From positions 1 through 64,000 of the forward strand of contig JBKJTT010000091.1 of the NCBI GenBank assembly GCA_046590205.1: a stretch of DNA of 64,000 nt, given 5' to 3'. Every line of letters starts with the position of its first letter. Positions within the stretch are counted from its first letter, which is position 1. Positions 1 to 9,438 of this stretch are shown here, piece by piece. A program made the position numbers and the translations under genes. Source of the DNA: DATDEW01 sp046590205. Lineage in GTDB: Bacteria > Bacteroidota > Ignavibacteria > Palsa-1295. The notes beneath the pieces were generated by a model. The model was not told the DNA's origin. It did not search any database and was given only the letters and a program-made list of their open reading frames with translations.

Positions 1-704
1 TGTATTCGAACTAATTGATTATCTTCTCCATCTATACGTGCAGAAAGATCAAGATTGACCCCGGTAAGAAAAAGATCGCTCCAGCGAACGACGCGTTTAC
101 CTTTTACAAACTCTTTCTCAACTTTAGAGGTATCAGTATGATCTTTTATCGCGATCGTACCATTTTCAATTCGCACTGTTTTAAGATCAAAGAGCATTGA
201 AAACTTTGAAGTATCGGTTGGGTCTGCCGGTGTGGAAATAAATAGTTTATCGAGATTCCAGAGGGTATCACCTTTTTCTTTCGTGAGTCTGAAAATAGGT
301 GAACGAAGTTTTAATTCTTTAACAGAGATCCCTTTTCCGGCAATAAGCTCAAAAACATTATAGCGTACATATATCTGATGTGCTGAAAGTATATCGGCTG
401 TATCAGAAGAGCTTCGTAGTTTAATGTGGACATCATTGAGTGTAAAGCCGGAGAGAAAATTTCCACCGATACTTTCGATGGAGATTTTTCCATTCGTTTC
501 TTTTTCTATGAGACTTTCAATCTCTGAAATGAGTAGGTCACGAAACCACCCTGTTTGTAAAAATAAACACACGATAGCTATCAGAACTACGAGAACTGCA
601 AGTACGCGGTCAAGAACTTTCAGGACGCGTTTCCAGAGCGCACGTTTGCGTGGCAGCGCACTGGGCGAGAGGGCTCCTAAGGTATGTATCTTACTTGCTG
701 ACAA
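1..704 (-). CDS. TamB/AsmA-like envelope protein, N-terminal part (runs off the window edge)
   Basis: An open frame on the minus strand continues to base 1 without a stop, so only about 234 N-terminal residues are present. A basic stretch (RKRALWKR, residues 19-26) is followed by one membrane anchor at about 34-49 and then the repeating beta-rich pattern typical of AsmA/TamB N-termini (NGKISIESIGG, LNDVHIKL, ISVKELKLRSP). Family proteins bridge the inner and outer membranes and take part in lipid or outer-membrane-protein transport; the role here is inferred. The only plausible start is TTG at 704-702, because an in-frame stop lies at 725-723; AGAAAG at about 722-717 could serve as ribosome site. 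It is divergent from the lolA-like gene. AsmA cannot be told from TamB without the C-terminus. Confidence 0.7.
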   Translation of the reverse strand, partial: MSASKIHTLGALSPSALPRKRALWKRVLKVLDRVLAVLVVLIAIVCLFLQTGWFRDLLISEIESLIEKETNGKISIESIGGNFLSGFTLNDVHIKLRSSSDTADILSAHQIYVRYNVFELIAGKGISVKELKLRSPIFRLTKEKGDTLWNLDKLFISTPADPTDTSKFSMLFDLKTVRIENGTIAIKDHTDTSKVEKEFVKGKRVVRWSDLFLTGVNLDLSARIDGEDNQLVRI

Positions 705-800
705 TCGTTGAAACTTCTTTCTTTATAACACGAAAGAGAGGAGTGAACGTTTACTATCATCGCTCTGTATAGACTAATAATTGATGTATTTTTATTCATT

Positions 801-1427
801 ATGCGTAGATTCATTGTATTTTTCGCCATATTCCTGACTTCGCTCTCGCTTCGAGCGCAATCGGCATCCGAACTTACCTCCGAAATAGAGAAGACCTACC
901 TTACGGGTGAGGCGGTAAAAGCATCGTTTGACCTTGCCGGAGAGAAGAAGATCACACTAACGGCTTCGCTTATTTCTACAAAATATCTTTATGAGACCTC
1001 ATCAGAAAAGGTCGTTAATGACGGCATAACAGTTTCAAACTTTAATAAGAAGTTGAAGCAAGTTACAATCAATGAAGTCAAAACGAATAAACAAAATGGC
1101 ACCGTAGGCACACAAGACTTCTTTCGTTTTTCATCAAATTATTCTTCATCTCTTTTGAAGTCGAACAAAAATTCATACTCACTTGAGCTTACTCCGAAAG
1201 AGTCGCTGAAAAAATTATTCGAGCAAGCAGGCATCTCTTCGCTGGTTGTTGGCCTAACTCGGAATCCAAAAAAGAAAACCGTCACAATAAAAAGTATTCT
1301 TGCAAATTCCAAAGGGATAAAACAAAAAGCAGGAAACGTGAAAATTACTCCGATAGCAAAAGCTCCGATTGACCTATTCTCTTTTTCAATGCCAAAAGGT
1401 GTGAAAGTAGTTGACCTGCGAGACTAA
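801..1427 (+). CDS. LolA-like outer-membrane lipoprotein carrier protein
   Basis: This 208-residue exported protein has a signal peptide (MRRFIVFFAIFLTSLSLRA, cleavage before Q). The mature part has the LolA-type layout of short beta strands with a C-terminus ending SMPKGVKVVDLRD, close to the family's terminal strand. LolA carries lipoproteins across the periplasm from LolCDE to the outer membrane. The central part is divergent and lysine-rich, so identity rests on length, export signal and the C-terminal motif. Its TAA stop overlaps the ATG of the next gene by one base, implying translational coupling. A TamB-like gene lies divergently upstream, a sensible envelope-biogenesis neighbourhood. 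Confidence 0.6.
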   Translation: MRRFIVFFAIFLTSLSLRAQSASELTSEIEKTYLTGEAVKASFDLAGEKKITLTASLISTKYLYETSSEKVVNDGITVSNFNKKLKQVTINEVKTNKQNGTVGTQDFFRFSSNYSSSLLKSNKNSYSLELTPKESLKKLFEQAGISSLVVGLTRNPKKKTVTIKSILANSKGIKQKAGNVKITPIAKAPIDLFSFSMPKGVKVVDLRD

Positions 1428-1738
1428 TGCCAAACTACACACATCATATTTTTGTCTGCGAAAATTTTAGGGATGAATCCGATCCACGAGGTTGCTGTGG
1501 CGCAAAAGGATCGAAAGAGATTCGAGCTGCGCTTAAGTCAGAAATTGCATCCCGAAGATTAAAAGGGACCGTGCGTGCGAACGGTGCAGGTTGTCTTGAT
1601 ACATGTGCGCAAGGTCCATCACTTGTCGTTTACCCGGAAGGCGTTTGGTATGGAGGTGTAAGTGTCGATGATGTGAATGAGATCATCGAATCTCATATAA
1701 TTGGCGGCAAACCTGTCGAGCGTTTACGTATTAAGTAG
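1427..1738 (+). CDS. (2Fe-2S) thioredoxin-like ferredoxin domain protein
   Basis: This 103-residue protein begins HHIFVCEN and has cysteines in the order expected of stand-alone thioredoxin-fold [2Fe-2S] proteins: C near residue 11, the CC of PRGCCGAKGS, and C-x3-C in GAGCLDTCAQGP. The ending (VVYPEGVWYGGVSVDDVNEIIESH) also matches that family. Such proteins are soluble electron carriers; their partner is usually unknown. It overlaps the upstream lolA-like stop by one base and its 3' end overlaps the convergent rsmB-like gene by 8 bases. The pairing with lolA has no obvious functional logic and may be only co-transcription. Confidence 0.8.
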   Translation: MPNYTHHIFVCENFRDESDPRGCCGAKGSKEIRAALKSEIASRRLKGTVRANGAGCLDTCAQGPSLVVYPEGVWYGGVSVDDVNEIIESHIIGGKPVERLRIK

Positions 1739-3008
1739 TTTTCTTGCGCAGTCGCGCAACGTAAAATCCGTCACAACCATCGGTATCCGGTCTTGTTCTT
1801 TTATCTTCCTCAAGTGTGAACGCGGGATAATTCGTAAGCAACCACTCTGTTTGATTCTCACATTCATCTTTTAAGAGTGAGCACGTTGCATATAAAAGTA
1901 TCCCCCCAGGCTTAACAAAAGAGATGTTCTCCTCAATAATAGTTCGTTGTTTGGCAACAAGTGAAGTAAGCATCTCTTCGGTCAGATTCCATTTTATGCT
2001 TGGGTTGCGTCGGAGGGTGCCCGTCCCTGTGCACGGAACATCAAGGAGTACGACATCGAAAGAGTTATGCTTATTCGAGAGAAATTTCTTTCTATCTTGC
2101 GGCAATATAATTCGGATATTCTGCGAAGTAGCACGTTTGGTGCGTTTCTTTAGCTCTTCGAGTTTTCTTTGTTCAATATCGGTCGCATATACCTCCCCGT
2201 GATTGTGCATGAGCGAAGAAAAGTGTAATGACTTCCCGCCTGCTCCTGCGCACGGGTCAAACACCTTAATTCTTGGAGAAGTGATCTTAGCAAAGTGGGG
2301 TATAAGCTGGCTTCCCTCATCCTGTATCTCAAAGCCGCCCTTACGAAACATATCAAATTCCATTGCATTGATACGCTTGCCAAGGATGATTGCCTCGGGC
2401 GCAAGCTCCGACGCTTTACACTCTACATCTTTTGAGCGAAGCAGCTCAATGAGGACATCTCTTTCGGTGACAAGGGTATTTGCACGAAGACATGTCGGAG
2501 CTTCGTCATTGGAACTTGCAAGAATAACATCAGCATCTATGCCATACTCCTCTTGAAGTTTCGCTACGAACCACAGAGGCATTGAATAAAAGATGCTTGC
2601 CCGCATATCTTTTGGTAATGCGGCGAGGCGTTCTTCTTCGCGTTTTCTATCAGCCATCTTCTCGAAAAAATCGAGTGGGTGGTCATAAGCAAATTCATTC
2701 GGGAGTTCTTTGATGATACGTTGAAGTTCTTTGGGGTCGCCATCTGCAAAGACAAGAAAATACCCTGCGGCAATAAGCTCCGGGAATAGTTCTTTAAGGC
2801 CAGTCGCATCAAGATAGATTGATTCGAGACGAAGATAGTTTTTTACAATACCATAGTACGGTACTGCGATCTCGCGACGATCGGATGAGCCGAGATACTT
2901 TCTTCTTAGGTAAAACTCGCGGAGTATTGCATCTGCAGGGACGTTCGAGCGTTGAGCGAACTCGGAGAATGCTTCAACGATGTGACCTATGAGACTTTCT
3001 TTTTTCAC
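1731..3008 (-). CDS. rsmB: RsmB/NOL1-NOP2-Sun family rRNA m5C methyltransferase
   Basis: Predicted S-adenosylmethionine-dependent RNA cytosine-C5 methyltransferase, 425 residues from the chosen start, close to E. coli RsmB (about 430). The N-terminal third is helical and NusB-like. The catalytic domain shows motif I (VFDPCAGAGGKSLHF), motif IV with the release cysteine (LLDVPCTGTGTLRRNP) and motif VI with the nucleophilic cysteine (LLYATCSLLKDECENQ). An upstream in-frame start at 3077 would overlap tsaD by 73 bases. I prefer GTG at 3008-3006, which overlaps the tsaD TGA (3007-3005) as GTGA, a classic coupling arrangement. The target site (16S C967 in E. coli) is assumed by family. Confidence 0.85.
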   Translation of the reverse strand: MKKESLIGHIVEAFSEFAQRSNVPADAILREFYLRRKYLGSSDRREIAVPYYGIVKNYLRLESIYLDATGLKELFPELIAAGYFLVFADGDPKELQRIIKELPNEFAYDHPLDFFEKMADRKREEERLAALPKDMRASIFYSMPLWFVAKLQEEYGIDADVILASSNDEAPTCLRANTLVTERDVLIELLRSKDVECKASELAPEAIILGKRINAMEFDMFRKGGFEIQDEGSQLIPHFAKITSPRIKVFDPCAGAGGKSLHFSSLMHNHGEVYATDIEQRKLEELKKRTKRATSQNIRIILPQDRKKFLSNKHNSFDVVLLDVPCTGTGTLRRNPSIKWNLTEEMLTSLVAKQRTIIEENISFVKPGGILLYATCSLLKDECENQTEWLLTNYPAFTLEEDKRTRPDTDGCDGFYVARLRKKTT

Positions 3009-4045
3009 AATACTTCTGTTAATGGTACTCGCGGCTGCGACCCAAGCGAAAGCGGCGAGATGATACCTCTCTGCCACTTGAGCGCGCCCGTCATCGCAAT
3101 CATCGCAGCATTATCTGTTGAGAAAAGCGGACGAGGTGAAAAGAAACGTTTGCCGACACGCTTACATTCATCGCTGAATCGTAGGCGAAGTTCGGAATTA
3201 GCACTGACACCACCGACGCATACAACATCAGTTACCTCATACTCTAGTGAAGCCTTCATTGACTTCGCTACAAGCACATCCACAACAGCTCGTTGGAACG
3301 AGGCAGCAACATCGCTCATATTTGTTTCTTTGACCGATGGATTGTCACGCAGATGATACATTACTGATGTCTTGATACCACTGAAGCTAAAATCATAGTT
3401 TACGTCGTTGATCATCGCTCGCGGAAATTGCACGAACGACGGGTTACCTTCTGTTGCAAGTTTATCGATTAGAGGTCCCGCTGGGTATCCAAGCCCGAGC
3501 ATCTTTCCAACTTTATCAAATCCTTCTCCGGCAGCGTCGTCAAGTGTTTTGCCGAGTATCTTGTACGTGCCCACATCTTCGACGAGCACAAGCAGCGTAT
3601 GTCCACCGCTTACGATAAGGGCAATAAACGGAAGCTGTGGTTTTTCTTCTTCAAGCAACACACTAAAAATATGTGCTTCAATATGATGAACCCCGATGAG
3701 CGGAACATCAAGCGAGAGCGCAAGTCCTTTCGCGAAATTCATCCCGACAAGGAGCGAACCCATCAGCCCGGGTGCATACGTCGCTGCAATTGCACCCATC
3801 TCACGAATTGAAATATCTGCTTTTCGGAGAGTCTCCTCAACGATGGGGATAATTGCTTTCGCATGAGCGCGCGATGCAAGTTCGGGGACAATGCCACCAT
3901 AACCCTTATGAAACATCTGCGACGAGATGACGACAGATGCAAGCTCTCCGTCTCGGAGAATTGCTGCGCTCGTTTCATCACATGATGATTCGATGGCAAG
4001 GATATTACCCTTCGACGCTATCGTTATCTCTTTTTGCAATTGCAT
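3005..4045 (-). CDS. tsaD: tRNA N6-adenosine threonylcarbamoyltransferase TsaD
   Basis: TsaD transfers the threonylcarbamoyl group to A37 of ANN-decoding tRNAs with TsaB and TsaE. The 346-residue protein has the ASKHA start motif (ILAIESSCDETSAAIL), GGIVPELASRAH, the metal-binding HHIEAH at about 120-125, SGGHTLL and the C-terminal FSTDNAAMIA. About 13 extra residues precede the usual MxILxIESSCDE start; no other ATG, GTG or TTG is close, so the gene overlaps the 3' end of uvrC by 41 bases. It is coupled to the downstream rsmB by GTGA. Essential translation gene. Confidence 0.95.
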   Translation of the reverse strand: MQLQKEITIASKGNILAIESSCDETSAAILRDGELASVVISSQMFHKGYGGIVPELASRAHAKAIIPIVEETLRKADISIREMGAIAATYAPGLMGSLLVGMNFAKGLALSLDVPLIGVHHIEAHIFSVLLEEEKPQLPFIALIVSGGHTLLVLVEDVGTYKILGKTLDDAAGEGFDKVGKMLGLGYPAGPLIDKLATEGNPSFVQFPRAMINDVNYDFSFSGIKTSVMYHLRDNPSVKETNMSDVAASFQRAVVDVLVAKSMKASLEYEVTDVVCVGGVSANSELRLRFSDECKRVGKRFFSPRPLFSTDNAAMIAMTGALKWQRGIISPLSLGSQPRVPLTEVL

Positions 4046-6029
4046 CTTTTTCTTTGAAATACTCGACGATCTTTTTCATTGATTGAAGTCCTGCTGCCTC
4101 GACAAGTTCTGCTTCGGTAGCGTGACGCACTCCCTCGACGGAGCCGAAACGCTCTAACAACTTGATCGCAGTTTTCTTCCCGATGCTTTGTATCTCTGTC
4201 AATTCCGTTTGTAATGTGCGCCTATCACGTAGCGAGCGATGGAAAGTAATGGCATAGCGGTGCGCTTCGTCGCGTATTTGTTGGAGCAAGCGCAAACTGC
4301 TTGATGTCCGCGGAAGCAACAGTGAATCCGATTCACCAACGAAGAACACTTCTTCCAACCTTTTGGCAAGACCTATCATTGGTATATGCGACAAGCCCAA
4401 TTCTTTCATCACTTCATACGCAGAAGAAAGCTGACCTTTGCCGCCATCAATGAGAATAAGATCAGGGAGTTCTGTTTTCTCATCAAGCAATCTTCCGTAT
4501 CGGCGTGCAACGACTTCCTGCATTGAACGGAAATCATCTACCCCTCCAACTGTACGAATCTTGTACTTGCGATACTCGGATTTCTTTGGCTTGCCATTCT
4601 CGAAATATACCATCGAACTCACAGTCTCAGAACCCTGAAAGTGTGAGTTGTCAAAGCACTCAATATGACGCGGCGGCTTTTTGAGTCGTAAGTCCCGCTG
4701 CATAGCAACAAGCACATGAGGCACATAGTCATCCCGCTTGAGCTTTTGCATCTTCACCTCACCGAGCAAAAACTTCGCATTTGCTCGCACCATCGAGACA
4801 AGTTTTTCTTTCTCACCAATCTTTGGTACAATTATCTTCGGGGGCTTCATTGCAGACTCCTCATCCTGCAACTGCCTGACTCTACGCGCAAGCCAAGATT
4901 CAAACGTGTCGGTGTCTTCTAATTCTGACGGAAGGAATATCTCTTCGGGGATAAAATCCGTTACCGAGTAGTAGCGCTCAAGAAGGACGCTAAGTATTTC
5001 CTGCTCTGATTTGCCTTCAACGCCGGAGAAGAAGAACTGCTGCTTACCATTCACTTTGCCGTCGCGAACTCGAAACACTATGCCACAAGCATCATCCTCT
5101 TCGCTTGCAATAGCGAAGATGTCTCTGTCATTGCCTTCGTTATCAACGACCTTTTGTTTATTGACATAATCAGCAAGCACAGCAAGCTGATCACGGACAC
5201 GAGCGGCTTCCTCGAACTTCATCTCTGATGCGAGCCGAGTCATTTCATCTTTGAGTTCTCGCTCGACTTCTTTTGAACGACCCGATAGTATCTGCTTAAT
5301 CTTCTTTATCATCGCGCCGTAATGCTCACGGCTTACAAGCCCTTCGCAAGGACCTTCACAGCGTTTGATGTGATACTCCAGACACACCCGCGCTTTTTTC
5401 CTCTCGATAAAACTTTCATCAATATCAAGATCGCACGTACGGAGCGGAAAAATATCACGAAGCGTCTTCAAGAGATACCGAAGATAGAGCACATCAGTAT
5501 AAGGACCATAATACTTCCCACCATCTTGCCGTTTACGCCGAGTCGGGAATACTCGCGGATACATTTCATTTGTCACGACTACCCACGGATATGTCTTATC
5601 ATCCTTGAGCATGACATTATATCGCGGCTTGAGCTTTTTAATCAGAGTATTCTCAAGGATGAGCGCCTCGACATCGCTATCGGTGAGGATTAGTTCGATG
5701 TCTACTATCTTGGTTACAAGAGCGCGAAGTTTTGCATCTCCTGCATTCGTGTTGTACTTCTGGAAGTATGAACGGACTCTGCTTTTAAGATTTTTTGCCT
5801 TGCCAACATAAATAACCTTCCCAGCCGCGTTCTTGAACTGATATATCCCCGGGTTCTTGGGCAAGCCATCGAGCTTATCCTCAAGTGTCAGGTCATCAAC
5901 AGTAAGGGCAACATGGAAAATCTCGGAATTTTCGAGAATCGGTAAAATCTCACTATCTTCCTGCTCCATTTGGGGAGTCTGGTCGTAGATAGGAAGCTCG
6001 AAATCCGTATATCCGTCTGCTGTTGGCAT
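4005..6029 (-). CDS. uvrC: Excinuclease ABC subunit C (UvrC)
   Basis: UvrC makes both incisions in nucleotide excision repair. The 674-residue protein contains an N-terminal GIY-YIG nuclease (GIYQF at 61, IYVGKAKNLKSRV at 73-85), a UVR/UvrB-binding helical pair (EMKFEEAARVRDQLAVL), the RNase H-like C-terminal nuclease (IECFDNSHFQGSETVSSMV; DLILIDGGKGQL) and tandem HhH motifs at the end (IQSIGKKTAIKLLERFGSVE). About 55 residues of acidic sequence precede the GIY-YIG domain, longer than usual; the true start could be the ATG at 5969. It is first in a uvrC-tsaD-rsmB run with overlapping ends. Confidence 0.95.
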   Translation of the reverse strand: MPTADGYTDFELPIYDQTPQMEQEDSEILPILENSEIFHVALTVDDLTLEDKLDGLPKNPGIYQFKNAAGKVIYVGKAKNLKSRVRSYFQKYNTNAGDAKLRALVTKIVDIELILTDSDVEALILENTLIKKLKPRYNVMLKDDKTYPWVVVTNEMYPRVFPTRRKRQDGGKYYGPYTDVLYLRYLLKTLRDIFPLRTCDLDIDESFIERKKARVCLEYHIKRCEGPCEGLVSREHYGAMIKKIKQILSGRSKEVERELKDEMTRLASEMKFEEAARVRDQLAVLADYVNKQKVVDNEGNDRDIFAIASEEDDACGIVFRVRDGKVNGKQQFFFSGVEGKSEQEILSVLLERYYSVTDFIPEEIFLPSELEDTDTFESWLARRVRQLQDEESAMKPPKIIVPKIGEKEKLVSMVRANAKFLLGEVKMQKLKRDDYVPHVLVAMQRDLRLKKPPRHIECFDNSHFQGSETVSSMVYFENGKPKKSEYRKYKIRTVGGVDDFRSMQEVVARRYGRLLDEKTELPDLILIDGGKGQLSSAYEVMKELGLSHIPMIGLAKRLEEVFFVGESDSLLLPRTSSSLRLLQQIRDEAHRYAITFHRSLRDRRTLQTELTEIQSIGKKTAIKLLERFGSVEGVRHATEAELVEAAGLQSMKKIVEYFKEKDAIAKRDNDSVEG

Positions 6030-6148
6030 ATCGGGGCTAATAACACAATCGGGAAAAAGAATGGCACAGAGATTTTAACCACCCAAACAGGTGACTTTTC
6101 AGTCACGATCGAAGTTACAAAAGTGCGGAAATCCCGTACCAAATAACC

Positions 6149-8023
6149 GTGAGATACCTATTCATTATACTTTTCTTCTACGCATCGGCAATTTCATTTG
6201 CGCAGACACCTGCTGACCAAGACTTCATCTCGAAGATGCGTTTGGCGCAGATTTCTGAACAGACTCGGGATTACCAAAATGCGGTGCGGCTTTATACAGA
6301 GCTTCATAAAGCAAAACCGGAATTTCCTGAAGTATCAGATGGACTTTTCCGGTCGCTTTTTGCATTAAAAAGATTTGATGAAGCAGAAAAGGTCGTACGT
6401 GAGCGTATCACCTACGAAGGAGAAAGCTTTGATATTTATATTTCGCTTGCTCAAGTTCTTGCCAAGCAGAATAAACGAAGTGATGCTGTCCAAGCATTTA
6501 TGATTGCTGAAAAGCAGGGCGCAGAATTCCATCCATACTCACTCGCCGTTTCTATCTCACAAGCAATGGTGGACGTTGGTCTTGCAGAAGAAGCACTTGA
6601 ATACCTTAGAAAGAGCAGAGGAAAGATCGAGGAGGGTGACCTATTGACAGGTGAGATAGGAAGTTTACTTTTTAAGATCGGCAAGTACGAAGAAGGCACG
6701 AAAGAATATCTTTTGATGCTTGCAAAAAATGAAACGCAATTGGGTCTTATCCAATCAAGAATATCGGTCTTTACACAAGACTCGCTCGTTCGCAAAACGA
6801 TTCTGACAACAGTATCACAAAACATCCAGATCAAGGATGCTTCTGTTCCACAGTTACGACTTCTTGCATGGAGTTATGGAGAATTAAAAGACTATCCGAA
6901 TTCCTATCAGGTAATACTTGCACTCGATGACCGCTCGAACGGGCAAAATGCAAATGCTTCGGGGTTCGAGCTCTTCCAATTTGCCGAACGTGCCCGTACC
7001 GAAGGATCGCTTGAAGTTGCAGTCGCTGCCTATGAAGAAGCATTGAAGCGGTTGAAGAAGTCAACAAACAACGACCCCAGACGTGAGTTCATTATCTCAC
7101 AAACTGAACTTGGCGCACTCAAGACAAAAGCGCAATTTGCATTGACAAAAGATTCACTTGCCATCGCCAAGGCAGTTAATGAGCTTGAAACATTTGCGAA
7201 TGAGAGCCGCAATTCAAATTTTTCGCTTGAAGCATATCAACGCGCCGGTGATTTGGCATTCAAAACACTTTTTGATTTAGAGCGTGCTCATCGTATCTAC
7301 ACAAAAATGATAGCACGCTCAACCGGTACAAGCGAACTAACGCGCGAAGCATTCTTTGCTCTGGAAGAAATCGCTCTTGCTAAAAGTGATCTTGCCGGGG
7401 CGGGAGATAATCTTGGCAATGTAGAAAAGCTTTTAGCACAGCGCTCACGCCCCGAAGATGTTGATATTACAAATCGTATCATATACGAACGTGGGCGCAT
7501 CGAATACTATAACGGCAACTTTGATTCTTCATTCTCTATCCTAACAGTCGTAGCAAGTGACGCCGCCAGTGACTATGCAAATGATGCCATTGCGCTTCGG
7601 ACGTTCATCGAAGAGAATCAGGAAGAAGGCAATAATGCCGCACTTAAACTCTATGCGCGTGCTGACCTTGCTGTTCTTGCTCGCGATTACCGCGCAGCAC
7701 TCTCTGCATTAGAATCGATCCGCGAAAGCTCTCCGAACGCACTCGTCACTGACGACGCAACTATCCGCTCTGCTGACCTACTTGTTAAACTTGGAAAAAT
7801 ACAGGACGGCGTTGCACTTCTTGAGACGATGCAGGATAAGATGACTGCAAGTCCTCTTGCTGATAAGGCGGGATTCCGTGCGGCTGAGATCGTTGAGCAA
7901 GATATGAAAGACAGGCCGCGGGCACAGAAGATGTATGAAGAATTTTTAGAGCGATATGATAAGTCACCACATTTAACCGAAGCTCGAAAACGCGCCCGCA
8001 AGCTTCGCGGAGATTCATTCTAA
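6149..8023 (+). CDS. Exported TPR-repeat protein
   Basis: The 624-residue protein has a GTG start and a signal peptide (MRYLFIILFFYASAISFAQ), followed almost entirely by helical tetratricopeptide-like repeats, for example QTRDYQNAVRLYTELHKAKPEFPEV near the N-terminus and PRAQKMYEEFLERYDKSPHLTEARKR at the end. The final repeat resembles the YbgF/BamD type that ends with a (Y)P/S-x-(H/S) turn. Such periplasmic TPR proteins act as scaffolds for envelope or secretion assemblies; no specific partner can be named. It is divergent from uvrC (119-base gap) and convergent with the barrel gene, overlapping it by 4 bases. Confidence 0.75.
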   Translation: MRYLFIILFFYASAISFAQTPADQDFISKMRLAQISEQTRDYQNAVRLYTELHKAKPEFPEVSDGLFRSLFALKRFDEAEKVVRERITYEGESFDIYISLAQVLAKQNKRSDAVQAFMIAEKQGAEFHPYSLAVSISQAMVDVGLAEEALEYLRKSRGKIEEGDLLTGEIGSLLFKIGKYEEGTKEYLLMLAKNETQLGLIQSRISVFTQDSLVRKTILTTVSQNIQIKDASVPQLRLLAWSYGELKDYPNSYQVILALDDRSNGQNANASGFELFQFAERARTEGSLEVAVAAYEEALKRLKKSTNNDPRREFIISQTELGALKTKAQFALTKDSLAIAKAVNELETFANESRNSNFSLEAYQRAGDLAFKTLFDLERAHRIYTKMIARSTGTSELTREAFFALEEIALAKSDLAGAGDNLGNVEKLLAQRSRPEDVDITNRIIYERGRIEYYNGNFDSSFSILTVVASDAASDYANDAIALRTFIEENQEEGNNAALKLYARADLAVLARDYRAALSALESIRESSPNALVTDDATIRSADLLVKLGKIQDGVALLETMQDKMTASPLADKAGFRAAEIVEQDMKDRPRAQKMYEEFLERYDKSPHLTEARKRARKLRGDSF

Positions 8024-9438
8024 AACCGTGCAATAAAGGTGACTTTTGGCTCAATAATGCCTTGTGTTTGAGTTCGTCCTGTTTCCGGGTCTCGTGCAAA
8101 CGTCCATCGTCCAATAGCGCTCAAGACAATGAATGGGAATGGGGCTACGCTTAGCCTTGCACCAGCTATCGTATTATCATCGAACTTCAGAAGGTCAGAT
8201 ATTCCACCAATGTTTCTTCGCATATAGCTAACCGAGCCAAAGAACTTCCACCATAATTCCGGAAATGTCAGAGTTATCTCCATCAGATCAGCTCGTGGAA
8301 GATTATCGAGATGGGCATACATAAGAGAAACCTCAAGGTCTCGGTCAAACCTTGCAAAGAACCCCAACCTTGAGCCGTTCCCATCGCCGGTAGTTGTATC
8401 AGATAATCGTGTTGCCTTGGTGATATAATCAAGTGAACTTACATCGTCGTTATACTTATCACGTTCATAGAATGAGTTATAATAATTCGGTAAGAAATGG
8501 TTCTTGAACAGCTGCCGCTCTAATCGTACATCCCAAAACGTATGTGAGTCAGTATAGAAACTTGCACGCGCCCCAAAAATAAATCCTTCATTAAAATCAA
8601 TGATCTTTACATAATCAGCATACAGCCGACCTTCGGCATTTCTATCTTGCCAGATCATAAGGGAAGCATCAATCCCATACATATTCAGAGGAGAGCCAAT
8701 AGTCAGAGAATCTCTAACCACATAGAGCGAATCGATCTCTTCACCATCTACAGTATCTTTAATGTTCAAGACATAGGGTGGACGGTTTGGGATAATACGA
8801 ACTGCATCGGGGTCAAAATCGAACGAACCTGTAGCACCAAACTCCATATTCCTAAAGAACCATGTGCCCGCAAGCCCGGGGACAAGATGAAACGGGCGTG
8901 TGAATCCGCGTGCGGCATAAAAACCACGAGCAAAGACATCGCTCAATAATCCTTCAACTCCAAGAAAACCTGCATCAAAACGGACAGCACCGCCAATACG
9001 GCGATTATCATACGAAGAATTGTTTGAATAATTATCGACGATCGAACCATGCCCGATGGTTGCATTGCGAATCCCGCCCACGCGCAGGTAAATATCTTCA
9101 TACGGCTTTCCGTAGCGAATGTAGTTTAAGAACCGCGCAATATCATAGACTTCATCGAAATCCTCTTTACGTAATGATAGGTCGCTTCCCAAGCGTATTA
9201 CTCCGTCTATTCCAACACCCCAATTACCGATCTCAAATTGTGGTGCAAAACCTATCAAGAGGTATGGTTTTCCTTTGAAGATAGACGCCCCGATACTGCC
9301 TCCTACACCGTTGTATTGGGTATTAGGGTCAGTAGTTGGTGCAGCTTGTTCTTTGTCGTTTGCATTCTCTTGTTGAGCAAACGAGGTACTGCAGAGAAGC
9401 ACTATAAGAAGGGCAATATGTAGGGTTCTTTTGATCAT
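8020..9438 (-). CDS. Predicted outer-membrane beta-barrel protein, unknown function
   Basis: The 472-residue protein has a signal peptide (MIKRTLHIALLIVLLCSTSFA), a short linker rich in Q/N/D, then alternating hydrophobic/polar strands and many aromatic residues (WFFRNMEFGATGSFDF, ASFYTDSHTFWDVRLERQL), ending in a terminal phenylalanine (KVTFIARF), the usual signal for barrel insertion by Bam. I do not recognise a family. The start ATG overlaps the spmB TGA as ATGA, so it belongs to the chain that starts with the gamma-carbonic-anhydrase-like gene. Its 3' end overlaps the convergent TPR gene. Confidence 0.65.
   Translation of the reverse strand: MIKRTLHIALLIVLLCSTSFAQQENANDKEQAAPTTDPNTQYNGVGGSIGASIFKGKPYLLIGFAPQFEIGNWGVGIDGVIRLGSDLSLRKEDFDEVYDIARFLNYIRYGKPYEDIYLRVGGIRNATIGHGSIVDNYSNNSSYDNRRIGGAVRFDAGFLGVEGLLSDVFARGFYAARGFTRPFHLVPGLAGTWFFRNMEFGATGSFDFDPDAVRIIPNRPPYVLNIKDTVDGEEIDSLYVVRDSLTIGSPLNMYGIDASLMIWQDRNAEGRLYADYVKIIDFNEGFIFGARASFYTDSHTFWDVRLERQLFKNHFLPNYYNSFYERDKYNDDVSSLDYITKATRLSDTTTGDGNGSRLGFFARFDRDLEVSLMYAHLDNLPRADLMEITLTFPELWWKFFGSVSYMRRNIGGISDLLKFDDNTIAGARLSVAPFPFIVLSAIGRWTFARDPETGRTQTQGIIEPKVTFIARF

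Noticed and set aside
424..711. Plus-strand frame of 95 codons
   Set aside because: Shadow of the TamB-like gene, whose protein on the minus strand is convincing.
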